Assembly: GCA_028693355.1 (NCBI GenBank)
Contig: JAQUVM010000003.1
Location: forward strand, 1 to 63,584
DNA length: 63,584 bases
Direction of reading: 5' to 3'
Origin: Burkholderiales bacterium
GTDB taxonomy: Bacteria > Pseudomonadota > Gammaproteobacteria > Burkholderiales > UBA11063
Of this stretch, positions 29,803 to 39,269 are shown piece by piece. The position numbers were made by a program, and so were the translations under genes. Below the pieces are notes generated by a model. The model saw only the letters and a list, made by a program, of their open reading frames with translations. It did not search any database and was not told the DNA's origin. Each line of letters opens with the position of its first letter. Position 1 is the first letter of the stretch.

Positions 29803-31224
29803 ATGCAAAATTTTGATGTAGTAGTAATTGGTGGGGGACCTGGTGGTTATATAGCGGCAATTCGTGCTGCTCAATTAGGCTTTAGTGTAGCGTGTATTGA
29901 CGGTAATACACGTAATGGTAAGTATTCACTTGGTGGTACATGTCTTAATGTAGGTTGTATTCCATCTAAAGCTCTTTTACAATCATCTGAAAATTTTGCT
30001 GAATTAACACATAGTTTTGTAGATCATGGTATTAGCTGTGATAATCCAAAAATTGATATTAAAAAAATGCTTGCTCGTAAGGATGATATTATTACTAAAA
30101 ATGCTAGTGGTATTTCATTTTTATTCAAAAAAAATAAAGTAACTGAGTTACATGGATGGGCTAGCTTTAAATCAGCAGAGTCAGGTAAATATACTATTAG
30201 TATTGATGATAATGGTGCAAAAAATGAAGTTTCAGCAACACACATAATTGTGGCAACTGGATCTAATTCTCGCCATTTACCACAAATTGCAACTGACAAT
30301 GTCAATATCCTTGATAATGAAGGAGCATTAGATTTAAACAAAGTCCCAGAACATTTATGTGTTATTGGTGCAGGAGTAATTGGTTTAGAGATGGGCAGCG
30401 TATGGGCTCGTGTAGGTTCTAAAGTTACAGTACTTGAGGCTGCTCCTACTTTTATGGGTGCTGCTGACGAACAAGCTGCTAAGGAATTACTAAAAAACTT
30501 AACTAAGCAAGGTATCTCAATTACTACTGGTGTAAAAATTGGTGAAATTGTAAATAAAGCTAAAAAAGTTACTATTAAATATGAATTAAATGGCGAATCT
30601 AAAGAAGTTGTTGCGGACAAATTATTAGTATCAATTGGACGTACGCCAAATACTAACGGTTTGAATGTCGATGCTATTGGATTAAAAGTTGATGAACGTG
30701 GTTTTATTATTGTTGATGATGATTGCAAAACAAATTTACCAAATGTTTGGGCTATTGGTGATGTAGTGCGTGGGCCTATGCTTGCACACAAAGCTTCAGA
30801 TGAAGGTATTATTGTTGCAGAGAGAATTGCAGGTCAACATCCTCATTTTGATTTTAATACAGTACCATTTGTTATTTATACAAATCCAGAGATGGCTTGG
30901 GTTGGTAAAACTGAACATCAGCTAAAATCTGAAGGTATTGCATACAAAAAAGGCGTGGCAAGTTTTATGGCAAACGGACGTGCATTAGGCTTAGGTCATA
31001 ATGCTGGTTTTGTAAAAATGTTAGCTTGTGAAGAAACTGATCGTATTTTAGGTATTCATATGGTTGGTCCATTTGTATCTGAATTAATCAGTGAAGCTGT
31101 AGTTGCGATGGAATTTATGGCAAGTAGTGAAGATTTAGCGCGTATTATTCATGCTCATCCATCACTATCTGAAGTTACTCATGAAGCTGCATTAGCTTGT
31201 GATAAGCGCCAATTACACGGATAA
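29803..31224 (+). CDS. lpdA: Dihydrolipoyl dehydrogenase (E3)
   Basis: 473 aa. Flavoprotein that reoxidises lipoyl groups of pyruvate and 2-oxoglutarate dehydrogenase complexes (and glycine cleavage), passing electrons to NAD. FAD site GGGPGGYIAAIRAAQLG at the N-terminus; redox disulfide GGTCLNVGCIPSKALL (about residues 42-57); NAD site VIGAGVIGLEMGSVWARVG; FAD segment AIGDVVRGPMLAHKASDEG; catalytic HAHPSLSE near the end. The frame is open back to 29716, but AAAGGGA before the ATG at 29803 and the normal N-terminus decide the start. No E1/E2 gene is adjacent. Confidence 0.96.
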   Translation: MQNFDVVVIGGGPGGYIAAIRAAQLGFSVACIDGNTRNGKYSLGGTCLNVGCIPSKALLQSSENFAELTHSFVDHGISCDNPKIDIKKMLARKDDIITKNASGISFLFKKNKVTELHGWASFKSAESGKYTISIDDNGAKNEVSATHIIVATGSNSRHLPQIATDNVNILDNEGALDLNKVPEHLCVIGAGVIGLEMGSVWARVGSKVTVLEAAPTFMGAADEQAAKELLKNLTKQGISITTGVKIGEIVNKAKKVTIKYELNGESKEVVADKLLVSIGRTPNTNGLNVDAIGLKVDERGFIIVDDDCKTNLPNVWAIGDVVRGPMLAHKASDEGIIVAERIAGQHPHFDFNTVPFVIYTNPEMAWVGKTEHQLKSEGIAYKKGVASFMANGRALGLGHNAGFVKMLACEETDRILGIHMVGPFVSELISEAVVAMEFMASSEDLARIIHAHPSLSEVTHEAALACDKRQLHG

Positions 31225-31228
31225 AGTT

Positions 31229-31262
31229 AAAAAACCTCATTTATTTATAAATGAGGTTTTTT
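31229..31262. terminator. Terminator after lpdA
   Basis: Stem AAAAAACCTCATTTA / TAAATGAGGTTTTTT with a 4-nt loop; symmetric A/T tails let it serve the converging lipoprotein gene as well. Confidence 0.9.
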
Positions 31263-31267
31263 AATTA

Positions 31268-31651
31268 TTATGATGATAAAGCTGATTCTGTACAGTTATA
31301 AACATTACCAATATTTACAACGCCAGATTGTTGTAAGCCACCAACTCCTAAGCTTCCACTTCCTGTTGTAGAAGATTGGTTTGTAAGTAATTGGATATAA
31401 TTACCACCTAAATCAGCTGCTTTATTTTTTAGATCATTCATTGCACCAACAGCAAGGTTTTGATTTGTAGTGTATGTTCCAGTGAAGAAATTACCTTGGC
31501 TACCAGATACTTGACCTAAATATTGACATCCAGATGGAACGACTTGTTGCGAGTTCATTACCATAACTTTTTGAGCGTTTGGATTTGTTTTAATAGCCGA
31601 ACAAGCGATCAATGAAACTGATGTTAGTAATACGATTATATTTTTATTCAT
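31268..31651 (-). CDS. Small lipoprotein, DUF4156-like
   Basis: 127 aa. Lipoprotein signal MNKNIIVLLTSVSLIACSA with lipobox LIAC. The mature part is a compact domain with C-Q-Y-L-G-Q-V, then an NQNLAVGAMNDLKNKAADLGGNYIQLL segment, which fits DUF4156 (an uncharacterised outer-membrane-type lipoprotein family). A Gly/Ser-rich stretch (GSGSLGVGG) and a last cysteine follow. I start at the second methionine (31651) because the first one, five codons earlier, has no ribosome site. It stands alone between two terminators. Confidence 0.7.
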   Translation of the reverse strand: MNKNIIVLLTSVSLIACSAIKTNPNAQKVMVMNSQQVVPSGCQYLGQVSGSQGNFFTGTYTTNQNLAVGAMNDLKNKAADLGGNYIQLLTNQSSTTGSGSLGVGGLQQSGVVNIGNVYNCTESALSS

Positions 31652-31729
31652 ATTGAATTGCACCATTTTAAAGGTTATATGTTATTTTTAGCGAGCAATT
31701 ATAGCATGAAAATATATTTTGTGAGTGTT

Positions 31730-31769
31730 ATAACACGGAATTAATATAAATTTTATAATGCCGTGTTAT
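31730..31769 (-). terminator. Probable terminator of the GDSL esterase gene
   Basis: Stem ATAACACGG / CCGTGTTAT enclosing a nested TATAAA / TTTATA hairpin, 30 nt beyond the stop codon of the − strand gene. There is no long T run, so its strength is uncertain. Confidence 0.55.
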
Positions 31770-31798
31770 TTATTGATAATTAAAGTTAACTTATTGTG

Positions 31799-33172
31799 CT
31801 AATTATAATATTGTTGGTAAATAGTATTAGCCATAACAGAATGTGCCTTTGTAGTTATGTGCATAGCATCCCAAAAAATAAATTCTGATGGATTATTACA
31901 TTTTTCTCTAAAAGATTGTGGTGCAATGTATTGCAAGACTGATGCACTATCTATTTCTAAACAAGAGTCACTCACATTTTTAAAGCCATATTTTTTAGCA
32001 TCTTTTATTATATCTTCAAGCATTAATTTTGTATCAAATAATTTAAACTCTGTATTAGGATATTTAGTTTTTAAACGTGTAATAAGCTGCGACAGTTGCT
32101 TATTATATTCAATAACTTTATCATAAACAGCGCTTTTATTTTTGTCACTAATACTAAATATAGGTGCTTTAGTTATGTCTGGTAAGTTTAATATTAAAAT
32201 ATGACCCACATTATGTTTTGCTAAATTTGATATGCTTTGATCTACATCATTAATTAAATCTGTTACGCTTCTATTGTAGGTAATAAAATCATTTCCTCCA
32301 ACTAAAATGGTGGCAAGAGTTTTTTGTGGATTATAATTTTTAGCATCTGGTAGATAATCTATCCATAGATTTACTTGCTCGGTTAGACCTTGAATGATAA
32401 CCTTTTGTGTATTGCCAGCTGATCCACCGATAGCTCGATTATATAAAGGTATATCCATTAGTTGTGATAGATATTCTACCCATGTATAACCATTACTAAA
32501 TCTGCCTTGAAACCAAGATTTATTATTTGGTAGTAACCAGTTTGTCATATTATACATATTATTAATATCACTTAAGCTATCACCAAATGAAATTATTTTG
32601 TCAATCTTATTATCTTTTATATATCGTTCATCGTTATACCAAATAGTATGATTATATGATAATTGATTATTTGCAGCTACTTGATAAAATGAAAAATTAT
32701 CTTTTGATATTTGAGATTTAACGGTGTCATCGCAAATTTTTTTAATGACTTCTTTTTTTTCATTAATATAAAACCAATTTCTTAGTGCGAAAATTCCATC
32801 ACTGTGCCAATAGCCATTTAGTTTAAAGTAACTGCCATCATTATTTTCTGCCCATACATAAGATGTATCAGTATCTTTCTGGTTCATTTGAAGAAAAGCT
32901 TGATGGTTTTTAGCATAGTAGCATCGTACATAAGTATATGTGTCATCACCAATTTTTGATGCTAAATGGTCAGCATTATTTTTAGCCTTGTTTAGTTCAT
33001 TTATAGAAACATTTGGCCCATTTGGAGATATAACCATATCATATGTTTCATTTGGAGCATTACTTTGCTGTACAACGTTTTGTATACCTGTTTGATCTCC
33101 ATCTCCAACACACCCCATTAATAGTTGTGATGTTAAACTAAGTGCTATATATTTAATATATGTATATTTCAT
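31799..33172 (-). CDS. GDSL/SGNH-family esterase or phospholipase, lipoprotein
   Basis: 457 aa. Lipoprotein signal with lipobox LMGC at about residue 21, an N-terminal domain of about 165 residues without an obvious family, then an SGNH hydrolase. Block I is IISFGDSLSD with the nucleophile Ser, block II has the Gly (AIGGSAGNT), block III is GGNDF, and block V is FWDAMHIT, giving the Asp and His. The layout is like the secreted PlaA/thermolabile-haemolysin group of lipid esterases. It is probably anchored in the outer membrane, with the active site facing the periplasm or surface; the substrate is not known. ATG at 33172 follows GGGGAAAT. Confidence 0.82.
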   Translation of the reverse strand: MKYTYIKYIALSLTSQLLMGCVGDGDQTGIQNVVQQSNAPNETYDMVISPNGPNVSINELNKAKNNADHLASKIGDDTYTYVRCYYAKNHQAFLQMNQKDTDTSYVWAENNDGSYFKLNGYWHSDGIFALRNWFYINEKKEVIKKICDDTVKSQISKDNFSFYQVAANNQLSYNHTIWYNDERYIKDNKIDKIISFGDSLSDINNMYNMTNWLLPNNKSWFQGRFSNGYTWVEYLSQLMDIPLYNRAIGGSAGNTQKVIIQGLTEQVNLWIDYLPDAKNYNPQKTLATILVGGNDFITYNRSVTDLINDVDQSISNLAKHNVGHILILNLPDITKAPIFSISDKNKSAVYDKVIEYNKQLSQLITRLKTKYPNTEFKLFDTKLMLEDIIKDAKKYGFKNVSDSCLEIDSASVLQYIAPQSFREKCNNPSEFIFWDAMHITTKAHSVMANTIYQQYYN

Positions 33173-33746
33173 AGTTATTTCCCCTAAATATTACATAAAA
33201 TATTCTGTTATTTTTGTTAAAAATAAATAATAAAAATAATTATTTACTATCAATTTGGATTGTATTTTTGTTGGTATAAAAAAGTTTTCTATTCTGATTA
33301 AATTGTAAATTTTTTTTTAGTTTATCTTAATGTGTTTTATTTATGAGTTAATTTGTATGTGGTTATAGTACTGTTTTGTATTGGTTTTTATGGGTGATTA
33401 TTTTTGTGTGTAAGCATTTTATAATCTGTTGTTTTTTTGTTTCTTTTATAAGTTTTTTAAGTTAAATAAAAAACTTATACTTAACTATATAGAGTAAATT
33501 TTTTGTGTAAATATACAGACTTAAAAGGTAGTAGAAATGATTTAGGACATAAAAATGATTAGTGATAATAGTTGTTTTTACGAACTATCATTAATTTGGT
33601 TTGCCATTTTAGAAACTATTCTAAGCTTTAATTATAGTTTTTATTTTTTGATATAGATAATAATATGGTAGTTTCAAATTGGCTTGAATTATATTATCAT
33701 TATGTTATAATGACTTGATCATATAATAATTAACAAGGTTATACTT
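33173..33746. promoter_or_regulatory. 574-bp intergenic region with the fumC promoter
   Basis: No coding frame is credible. A good sigma-70 promoter lies at 33684-33711: TTGAAT, 16-nt spacer, TATAAT, 36 nt before the fumC ATG. An imperfect inverted repeat (TGATAATAGT ... ACTATCA) lies near 33561-33590. The rest is very AT-rich and presumably includes the promoter of the divergent esterase gene. Confidence 0.65.
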
Positions 33747-35135
33747 ATGAAACGTATTGAAACTGATTCAATGGGACAAATTGAAGTTGATGCAACTAAA
33801 TATTGGGGTGCACAAACAGAGCGTTCAATTATGAACTTTCCGATTGGGAGAACGCGCTTTCAGTGGCAATTCCCAATAATTAAGGCTATGGGTATTTTAA
33901 AAAAATCAGCTGCAATAGCAAATTGTAAGTTAGGTGAATTACCTGATGAAATTGCAAAGTCAATAATTTTAGCCGCTGATGAAGTTATATCTGGCAAACT
34001 AAATGAGCATTTTCCATTAGTAGTATTTCAAACTGGCTCAGGCACTCAATCAAATATGAATAGTAATGAGGTTATTTCTAATCGTGCTATTGAGATAGCA
34101 GGTGGTGTTATGGGGAGTAAAACTCCTATTCATCCAAATGATCATGTGAATCGAGGTCAATCATCAAATGATACTTTTCCTACAGCTATGTATATTGCAG
34201 TTGTATCTGAATTATTTGAAAATCTATTTCCACATGTGGAAAAACTGCGTAATACATTGCATGATAAATCAAGTAAATTTACGGAAATTGTAAAAACAGG
34301 ACGTACCCATCTGCAAGATGCCACACCAATTACTTTAGGACAAGAAATTGGTAGTTGGGTAGCACAAATTGATTATGCCATAGCAGGAATTAAAAAAAAT
34401 ATGACGGGCTTATATGAGCTAGCAATTGGTGGTACTGCAGTAGGTACTGGACTAAATGCACATCCAGAATTTGGTGCTGAATGTGCTAAAAATATTGCGG
34501 ATATAACAAGTTATCCATTTGTTTCCTCAGATAATAAATTCTTCTCTTTATCTGCTCATGATGCTCTTGTAAATACGTCTGCTGCAATTAGGACACTTGC
34601 CGTAGCACTTATGAAGATAGCTAATGATGTGCGTTGGCTTGCAAGTGGGCCGCGTTGTGGCATAGGTGAAATTACCATTCCTGAAAATGAACCAGGTTCC
34701 TCAATTATGCCAGGGAAGGTTAATCCAACACAGTGTGAAGCATTAACTATGGTTTGTGCCCAAGTATTTGGTAATGATACAACCGTTGCTTTTGCTGGTA
34801 GTCAAGGTAATTTTCAATTAAATGTATATAAGCCAGTTATGGTACATAATGTGCTAGAGAGCATTGAATTATTAGCAGATGCGTGTGAGTCATTTAATAT
34901 ACATTGCGCGATAGGAATTGAACCAAACTTATCGGTAATACAAACCAATTTAGATAAAAATTTGATGTTAGTTACCGCATTAAATCGCCATATTGGTTAT
35001 GATGCAGCAGCCAAAATTGCAAAAACAGCTCATCATAATGGAAAAACTTTAAGAGAAACATCAATTGAGCTTGGCCTACTAACCGCAGATGAGTTTGATG
35101 AATGGATTAGACCCATCGATATGACCCACTCTTAA
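33747..35135 (+). CDS. fumC: Fumarate hydratase class II
   Basis: 462 aa, normal. Iron-independent, oxygen-stable fumarase of the TCA cycle. Substrate-site motifs: [39 protein letters not shown], the catalytic histidine region [12 protein letters not shown], and the fumarase signature [11 protein letters not shown]. It has its own strong promoter. A structured repeat begins in the first base after its TAA, in the place where a terminator would be expected. Confidence 0.97.
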   Translation: MKRIETDSMGQIEVDATKYWGAQTERSIMNFPIGRTRFQWQFPIIKAMGILKKSAAIANCKLGELPDEIAKSIILAADEVISGKLNEHFPLVVFQTGSGTQSNMNSNEVISNRAIEIAGGVMGSKTPIHPNDHVNRGQSSNDTFPTAMYIAVVSELFENLFPHVEKLRNTLHDKSSKFTEIVKTGRTHLQDATPITLGQEIGSWVAQIDYAIAGIKKNMTGLYELAIGGTAVGTGLNAHPEFGAECAKNIADITSYPFVSSDNKFFSLSAHDALVNTSAAIRTLAVALMKIANDVRWLASGPRCGIGEITIPENEPGSSIMPGKVNPTQCEALTMVCAQVFGNDTTVAFAGSQGNFQLNVYKPVMVHNVLESIELLADACESFNIHCAIGIEPNLSVIQTNLDKNLMLVTALNRHIGYDAAAKIAKTAHHNGKTLRETSIELGLLTADEFDEWIRPIDMTHS

Positions 35136-35261
35136 ATACTCTTTGCCTTTATGTCTTATACGTCGTTATTATGGTTAAATTTTTTCCTTGTGTACTTGCA
35201 TGTACACGGCGTCAAAAATTTAACCATAATGCCTAGTCTAAGAAATAAATGCTTTGAGTAT
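35136..35261 (+). repeat. Structured repeat, copy 2 (after fumC)
   Basis: 126 nt starting directly after the fumC stop. Terminal stem ATACTC / GAGTAT; second stem TTTAT.TCTTA / TAAGA.ATAAA; loop CGTCGTT (35161-35167) facing GCCTAG (35231-35236); a long middle stem TTATGGTTAAATTTTT / AAAAATTTAACCATAA, perfectly paired; CGTCA (35210-35214); apical stem GTGTAC / GTACAC. Compared with copy 1, nearly all stem bases have changed in pairs while the loop motifs stayed. Confidence 0.88.
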
Positions 35262-35308
35262 ATTTGAGTTATTTATGATAAAAACCATTTAAGTAATGGG
35301 TTTTGTTT

Positions 35309-35653
35309 TTATGCCTTACGGACAAATTCTGACTTTAATTTCATTGGGCCAATTCCATCAATTTTGCAATCAATATTATGATCACCCTCAATTAAGCGAA
35401 TATTTTTAACTTTTGTGCCAACTTTTACTATAAGAGAACTTCCCTTTATTTTTAAATCTTTTATAATAGTAATAATGTCACCATCAAGCAAAATATTACC
35501 GTTTGAATCTTTTACTTGGATAATATCAGTTATTGATTGGGCTTCTATATTTTCTATACTCCATTCGTGGGTACATTCTGGGCAAATATATATGTGATTA
35601 TCTTCATATGTATATTCACAATTACATTTTGGACAATTTGGTAATTCTGACAT
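35309..35653 (-). CDS. yjdM: PhnA/YjdM-type zinc-ribbon protein
   Basis: 114 aa. N-terminal zinc ribbon ([21 protein letters not shown]) followed by the small PhnA beta-barrel domain ([64 protein letters not shown]). Despite its phn name, this family is not a proven phosphonate enzyme; its cellular role is unclear. Single gene with AGAGGAATT before the ATG (− strand). Confidence 0.9.
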   Translation of the reverse strand: MSELPNCPKCNCEYTYEDNHIYICPECTHEWSIENIEAQSITDIIQVKDSNGNILLDGDIITIIKDLKIKGSSLIVKVGTKVKNIRLIEGDHNIDCKIDGIGPMKLKSEFVRKA

Positions 35654-35877
35654 TTAAATTCCTCTATATAAATGTGGTTATTGTAAGTTATTTTAACCTT
35701 GTTTGCAAATTATTAGCATACCATATGTTAAAATAGCATCTGATGTAGTTCATTACCTATTAATTATAGGTTAGTTACTTATCAAATAGAGTAATTAAAG
35801 TTTAAGTTAGTTATAAGGGTTAGCTTACAATTAAACTCATTATCTTATAGTTTTATTCTTTAGGTTAGGGTGATATC

Positions 35878-36225
35878 GTGGTATCTATTTATACAAAATT
35901 TCCACAAAAAAAGTTACATGCTAGAGTCAGACACTTAAATAATCGTGATTTAGCAATTTTATTTGGAGTTTTTATTGGGGCTGGAGTTGCTACATATGGG
36001 ATTATTTCTGAGCATTTTTCTAGTATAGCAGTGCTTGGGACTGCTCTAGGAAATCATGGTTTTGGTTTTAAAATACTTGCAATATTATTAAGTGCAGGTA
36101 CATTTGGTAATCTTTTAAGCTATGTTGGTTCTTGCATTGATATCATTACTAACCACCGGACTATATTTGATTTATTTTTTCCGAGAGATACAATAGAAGA
36201 AAACACTCTTAAATCCGGTGAATAG
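35878..36225 (+). CDS. Small membrane protein of unknown function
   Basis: 115 aa, starting at GTG with AGGGTGA just ahead. Not recognised. A basic N-terminus (FPQKKLHARVRHLNNRDL) is followed by two probable membrane helices (LAILFGVFIGAGVATYGII and FKILAILLSAGTFGNLLSYV) and a charged tail. The second half of the gene keeps normal codon use for this genome, so I believe it is real. It lies alone between yjdM and lysR, with an AT-rich upstream region. Confidence 0.55.
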   Translation: MVSIYTKFPQKKLHARVRHLNNRDLAILFGVFIGAGVATYGIISEHFSSIAVLGTALGNHGFGFKILAILLSAGTFGNLLSYVGSCIDIITNHRTIFDLFFPRDTIEENTLKSGE

Positions 36226-36231
36226 TAAAGA

Positions 36232-36276
36232 CTCTAACTAAGGTTAAGTTATATATTTTGTTTAACTATTTTAGAG
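36232..36276. terminator. Possible shared terminator hairpin between converging genes
   Basis: Imperfect stem CTCTAA...GTTAA / TTAAC...TTAGAG between the small membrane protein gene (+) and lysR (−). Short T/A tracts only. Confidence 0.35.
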
Positions 36277-36305
36277 CAAATAAATAATATCAGAAGTTAT
36301 TTATA

Positions 36306-37223
36306 TCAAGTGTCTCTATTTCCATGACCATCGTGGTAGCGTTTAAAACATTCTAAAATAAATTTAGAAAATTTTCTTACCATTGCATTTTCATAAATAT
36401 CTGGACGAACTAGATAAAAATCACGTTTCCCAAAATCACAATCTTGTAAGACTTTTACTATAGAACCGTCTGTTAATCTATTTATAAAAAACTCATCCCA
36501 TCCTCCTACGATTGCTTCTCCACTAGCTGCAATCATACTGTTATGAAGAACAGTATTTGTAAATATTCGTGTTCTATCTGTAGGAAATGTAATTAAAGCA
36601 TCTTTGTATTTTACATTTATTTCAGGATTAACGTATGCTACATGGTTCATTTCACCAACAACAGTATGGTTTTCATATAGATCATATGGATCTTTAGGGT
36701 TACCATATTTTTGTATATACTCTGGAGTGCAGTATAAATGTAGTTTGATTGATGATACTTTTTTGATTAACATTGTTTGTTGTTTTGGCTCATGATTAGT
36801 AATAGCTAAATCAAAATTTTGTTTTAATAAATCTATTTCGTGGTTGTGATAATATATTTCAACAGTAATTTCTGGATTATCTTTAATGAAATTAAGTAAA
36901 TATGGGCTGATTATATAATACGATATACCAATTGGTAGAGCTACTCTTAGACGCCCTTTAACAGTGTTATTATTGGTTCTTAGACTATCAATAGTATTAT
37001 GTATGGAATTACGTTGTTTTACTAATTCATCGTATAACTTTTGTCCAGAGTCTGTAATTTCTAAATCTCTGGTATTACGACTAATCAAGGTGATTTGTAG
37101 TTCTTCTTCAAGTATTTGTAGTTTTCGACTAACAGTTGCTTGTGATGTTTTTAGTTTTTTTGCAGCTTGTAAAAAAGTACCAGATTCTACTATTGCCATA
37201 AAAACTATCATATTGTCATACAT
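36306..37223 (-). CDS. LysR-type transcriptional regulator
   Basis: 305 aa. N-terminal helix-turn-helix (residues 1-60: MYDNMIVFMAIVESGTFLQAAKKLKTSQATVSRKLQILEEEL) and a periplasmic-binding-protein-like effector domain starting at RGRLRVALPIGISYY. It most resembles regulators that control a nearby operon. It lies just downstream of the opp operon on the same strand, but a terminator separates them, so it has its own promoter. Control of opp is plausible but not shown. Confidence 0.88.
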   Translation of the reverse strand: MYDNMIVFMAIVESGTFLQAAKKLKTSQATVSRKLQILEEELQITLISRNTRDLEITDSGQKLYDELVKQRNSIHNTIDSLRTNNNTVKGRLRVALPIGISYYIISPYLLNFIKDNPEITVEIYYHNHEIDLLKQNFDLAITNHEPKQQTMLIKKVSSIKLHLYCTPEYIQKYGNPKDPYDLYENHTVVGEMNHVAYVNPEINVKYKDALITFPTDRTRIFTNTVLHNSMIAASGEAIVGGWDEFFINRLTDGSIVKVLQDCDFGKRDFYLVRPDIYENAMVRKFSKFILECFKRYHDGHGNRDT

Positions 37224-37245
37224 GTTTTATCCCCTAAAACCAAAA

Positions 37246-37280
37246 ATAATAAGCACATCATTATTATATGTGCTTATTAT
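37246..37280 (-). terminator. Terminator of the opp operon
   Basis: 13-bp perfect stem ATAATAAGCACAT / ATGTGCTTATTAT with a 9-nt loop, followed on the − strand by TTTTGG, 30 nt after the oppF stop. Confidence 0.87.
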
Positions 37281-37310
37281 AAGTTAGATATAAAATAAAA
37301 TGTAATATAT

Positions 37311-38282
37311 TTAATTTACAAGATGACAAGATATTAGGCGATCACGAACATCTTTATATATAGGTCTTGTGATTTTGCATTCATCTTTTACTTTTGGACA
37401 ACGAGTGCTAAAAACACAGCCTTTTGGTGGGTTTAGTGGAGATGGAAGCTCACCCTCTAGTAATTGAATTTTTTTAGTTTTTTCAGTATTAGGATTTGCA
37501 ACAGGAACTGCTGATAATAGTGCATTTGTATATGGATGCATTGGATTAGCATAAAGCGCGCGTTTCTCACCTAACTCCATAATATTGCCAAGATACATGA
37601 CCATGATACGGTTGCAAATATGCTTTATTATACCTAAATCGTGCGAAATGAAAATAATTGTTAATTTTAACTTTTGTTGTAAGTCTTGTAATAAATTAAT
37701 AATTTGTGCTTTAATTGAAACATCTAAAGCACTAACAGATTCATCACAAATTAATACTTTTGGTTCCAGAATTAGTGCACGAGCAATACCTATACGCTGG
37801 CATTGTCCACCTGAAAATTCTTGTGGATAACGATTAATTTGATTAGAACTCAACCCAACTAATTTCATTGTTGATAATACTTTTTCTAGTACTTTATCCT
37901 TTTTCATATCAGGGAAAAGGGTTCTTAATGGTTCTGCAATAATTTCAGCAACGGTCATGCGAGGATCAAGCGCAGCAACAGGATCTTGAAAGATAAATTG
38001 TACTTGTTTATGAACTTCATCCCATTGTTTACCATTTGCTTTTGCTAAATCAATTTTACCATCAAATATTGCACTTCCTGAAGTGATTTTATTTAATCCG
38101 CATAATGCTCTAGCTAAAGATGATTTACCACATCCTGATTCACCAACAATACCAATTGTTTCACCCTCAAAAACATCAAAGTTAATGCCATCAACTGCAT
38201 GTACTATTTTTTTTGCAGAGAATAATCCTCCACTAAGTTCAAAGTGTACTTTTAGATCCTGAACCTCTAATATTTTTTTCAT
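37311..38282 (-). CDS. oppF: Oligopeptide ABC transporter ATP-binding protein OppF
   Basis: 323 aa. Walker A GESGCGKSSLA, Q-loop FIFQDPVAALDPRM, signature FSGGQCQR, Walker B VLICDESVSALD and switch IFISHDLG are all present. The C-terminal oligopeptide/dipeptide extension carries the cysteine cluster of the family (GCVFSTRCPKVKDEC ... C) that binds an iron-sulphur centre in some members. The start at 38282 overlaps the oppD stop (ATGA); the longer frame from 38309 would lie inside oppD. Confidence 0.94.
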   Translation of the reverse strand: MKKILEVQDLKVHFELSGGLFSAKKIVHAVDGINFDVFEGETIGIVGESGCGKSSLARALCGLNKITSGSAIFDGKIDLAKANGKQWDEVHKQVQFIFQDPVAALDPRMTVAEIIAEPLRTLFPDMKKDKVLEKVLSTMKLVGLSSNQINRYPQEFSGGQCQRIGIARALILEPKVLICDESVSALDVSIKAQIINLLQDLQQKLKLTIIFISHDLGIIKHICNRIMVMYLGNIMELGEKRALYANPMHPYTNALLSAVPVANPNTEKTKKIQLLEGELPSPLNPPKGCVFSTRCPKVKDECKITRPIYKDVRDRLISCHLVN

Positions 38283-39259
38283 ATCATGCTTCCTAATTCT
38301 AAAGTACATTTAACAATATGGCGGTTAGAAATTTTTTGCAGTGGAATATCTGTTTGACATTTATCACTTACTTTATCGCAACGAGCTTGAAATGGACATC
38401 CATCAGGTAACTGTAATAAATTAGGAGGTTCACCTGGAATTGTACGTAATTTGTCTACTTCTTGATCTATACTTGGAATAGAGTCCAATAAAGCCTTTGT
38501 ATATGGGTGCTGTGCATTTTCAAAAATTTCATTAATATTTGCGGTCTCCATTAACCCACCGCCATACATAACGTTTACACGATCACATAGATTAGCTACT
38601 ACACCCATATCATGGGTGATGAAAATAATAGACATGCCAAATTCTTGACGTATATCCCTTAATAGCTCTAAAATTTGGGCTTGAACTGTTACATCTAGTG
38701 CTGTAGTTGGTTCATCAGCAATTAATAATTTTGGACGAGTTAATAGCATCATTGCAATCATTACACGTTGACGCATACCACCTGAAAACTCATGTGGGTA
38801 TAAATGAATACGATTCTTTGCATCTGGGATTTTTACCGTTTCAAGCATTTTGATTGATTCAGCTAATGCTTCTTTATATGACATTTTTTTATGAAGTATT
38901 AATACTTCAGTCATTTGTGAGCTAATTTTTAAATATGGATTTAATGATGTCATTGGATCTTGAAAAACCATAGCAATTTTATCACCACGAATTTTATTTA
39001 ACTTTGAAGAACTTAGACCAACTAATTCATTACCCATAAATTTTACTGAGCCACTCGTTGTTCCATTGCCAGCTAATAATCCCATTACAGCTAACATAGT
39101 TTGGCTTTTGCCAGACCCTGACTCACCAACGATGCCAACAATTTCACCATCATATATTTTGAATGATAGTCCATTTACAGCTTTTACTTTACCATCTTGA
39201 ACTTTAAATTCAACTTTTAAATTCTTTACTTCTAAAATAGATGTTTTGTTGTTTGTCAT
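38279..39259 (-). CDS. oppD: Oligopeptide ABC transporter ATP-binding protein OppD
   Basis: 326 aa. Walker A GESGSGKSQT, Q-loop MVFQDPMTSLNPYL, signature FSGGMRQRV, Walker B LLIADEPTTALDVT, switch IFITHDMG. C-terminal extension with GCPFQARCDKVSDKC ... C, as in OppD/DppD. Powers peptide import with OppF. Tightly packed between oppC (10-nt gap) and oppF (4-nt overlap). Confidence 0.95.
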   Translation of the reverse strand: MTNNKTSILEVKNLKVEFKVQDGKVKAVNGLSFKIYDGEIVGIVGESGSGKSQTMLAVMGLLAGNGTTSGSVKFMGNELVGLSSSKLNKIRGDKIAMVFQDPMTSLNPYLKISSQMTEVLILHKKMSYKEALAESIKMLETVKIPDAKNRIHLYPHEFSGGMRQRVMIAMMLLTRPKLLIADEPTTALDVTVQAQILELLRDIRQEFGMSIIFITHDMGVVANLCDRVNVMYGGGLMETANINEIFENAQHPYTKALLDSIPSIDQEVDKLRTIPGEPPNLLQLPDGCPFQARCDKVSDKCQTDIPLQKISNRHIVKCTLELGSMI

Positions 39260-39269
39260 TATTTAACTC

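Noticed and set aside
30024..30791. 255-aa open frame on the − strand inside lpdA
   Set aside because: It lies fully antisense to a textbook lpdA with all motifs; its Ser/Thr/Pro-rich translation is the usual shadow of such a gene.
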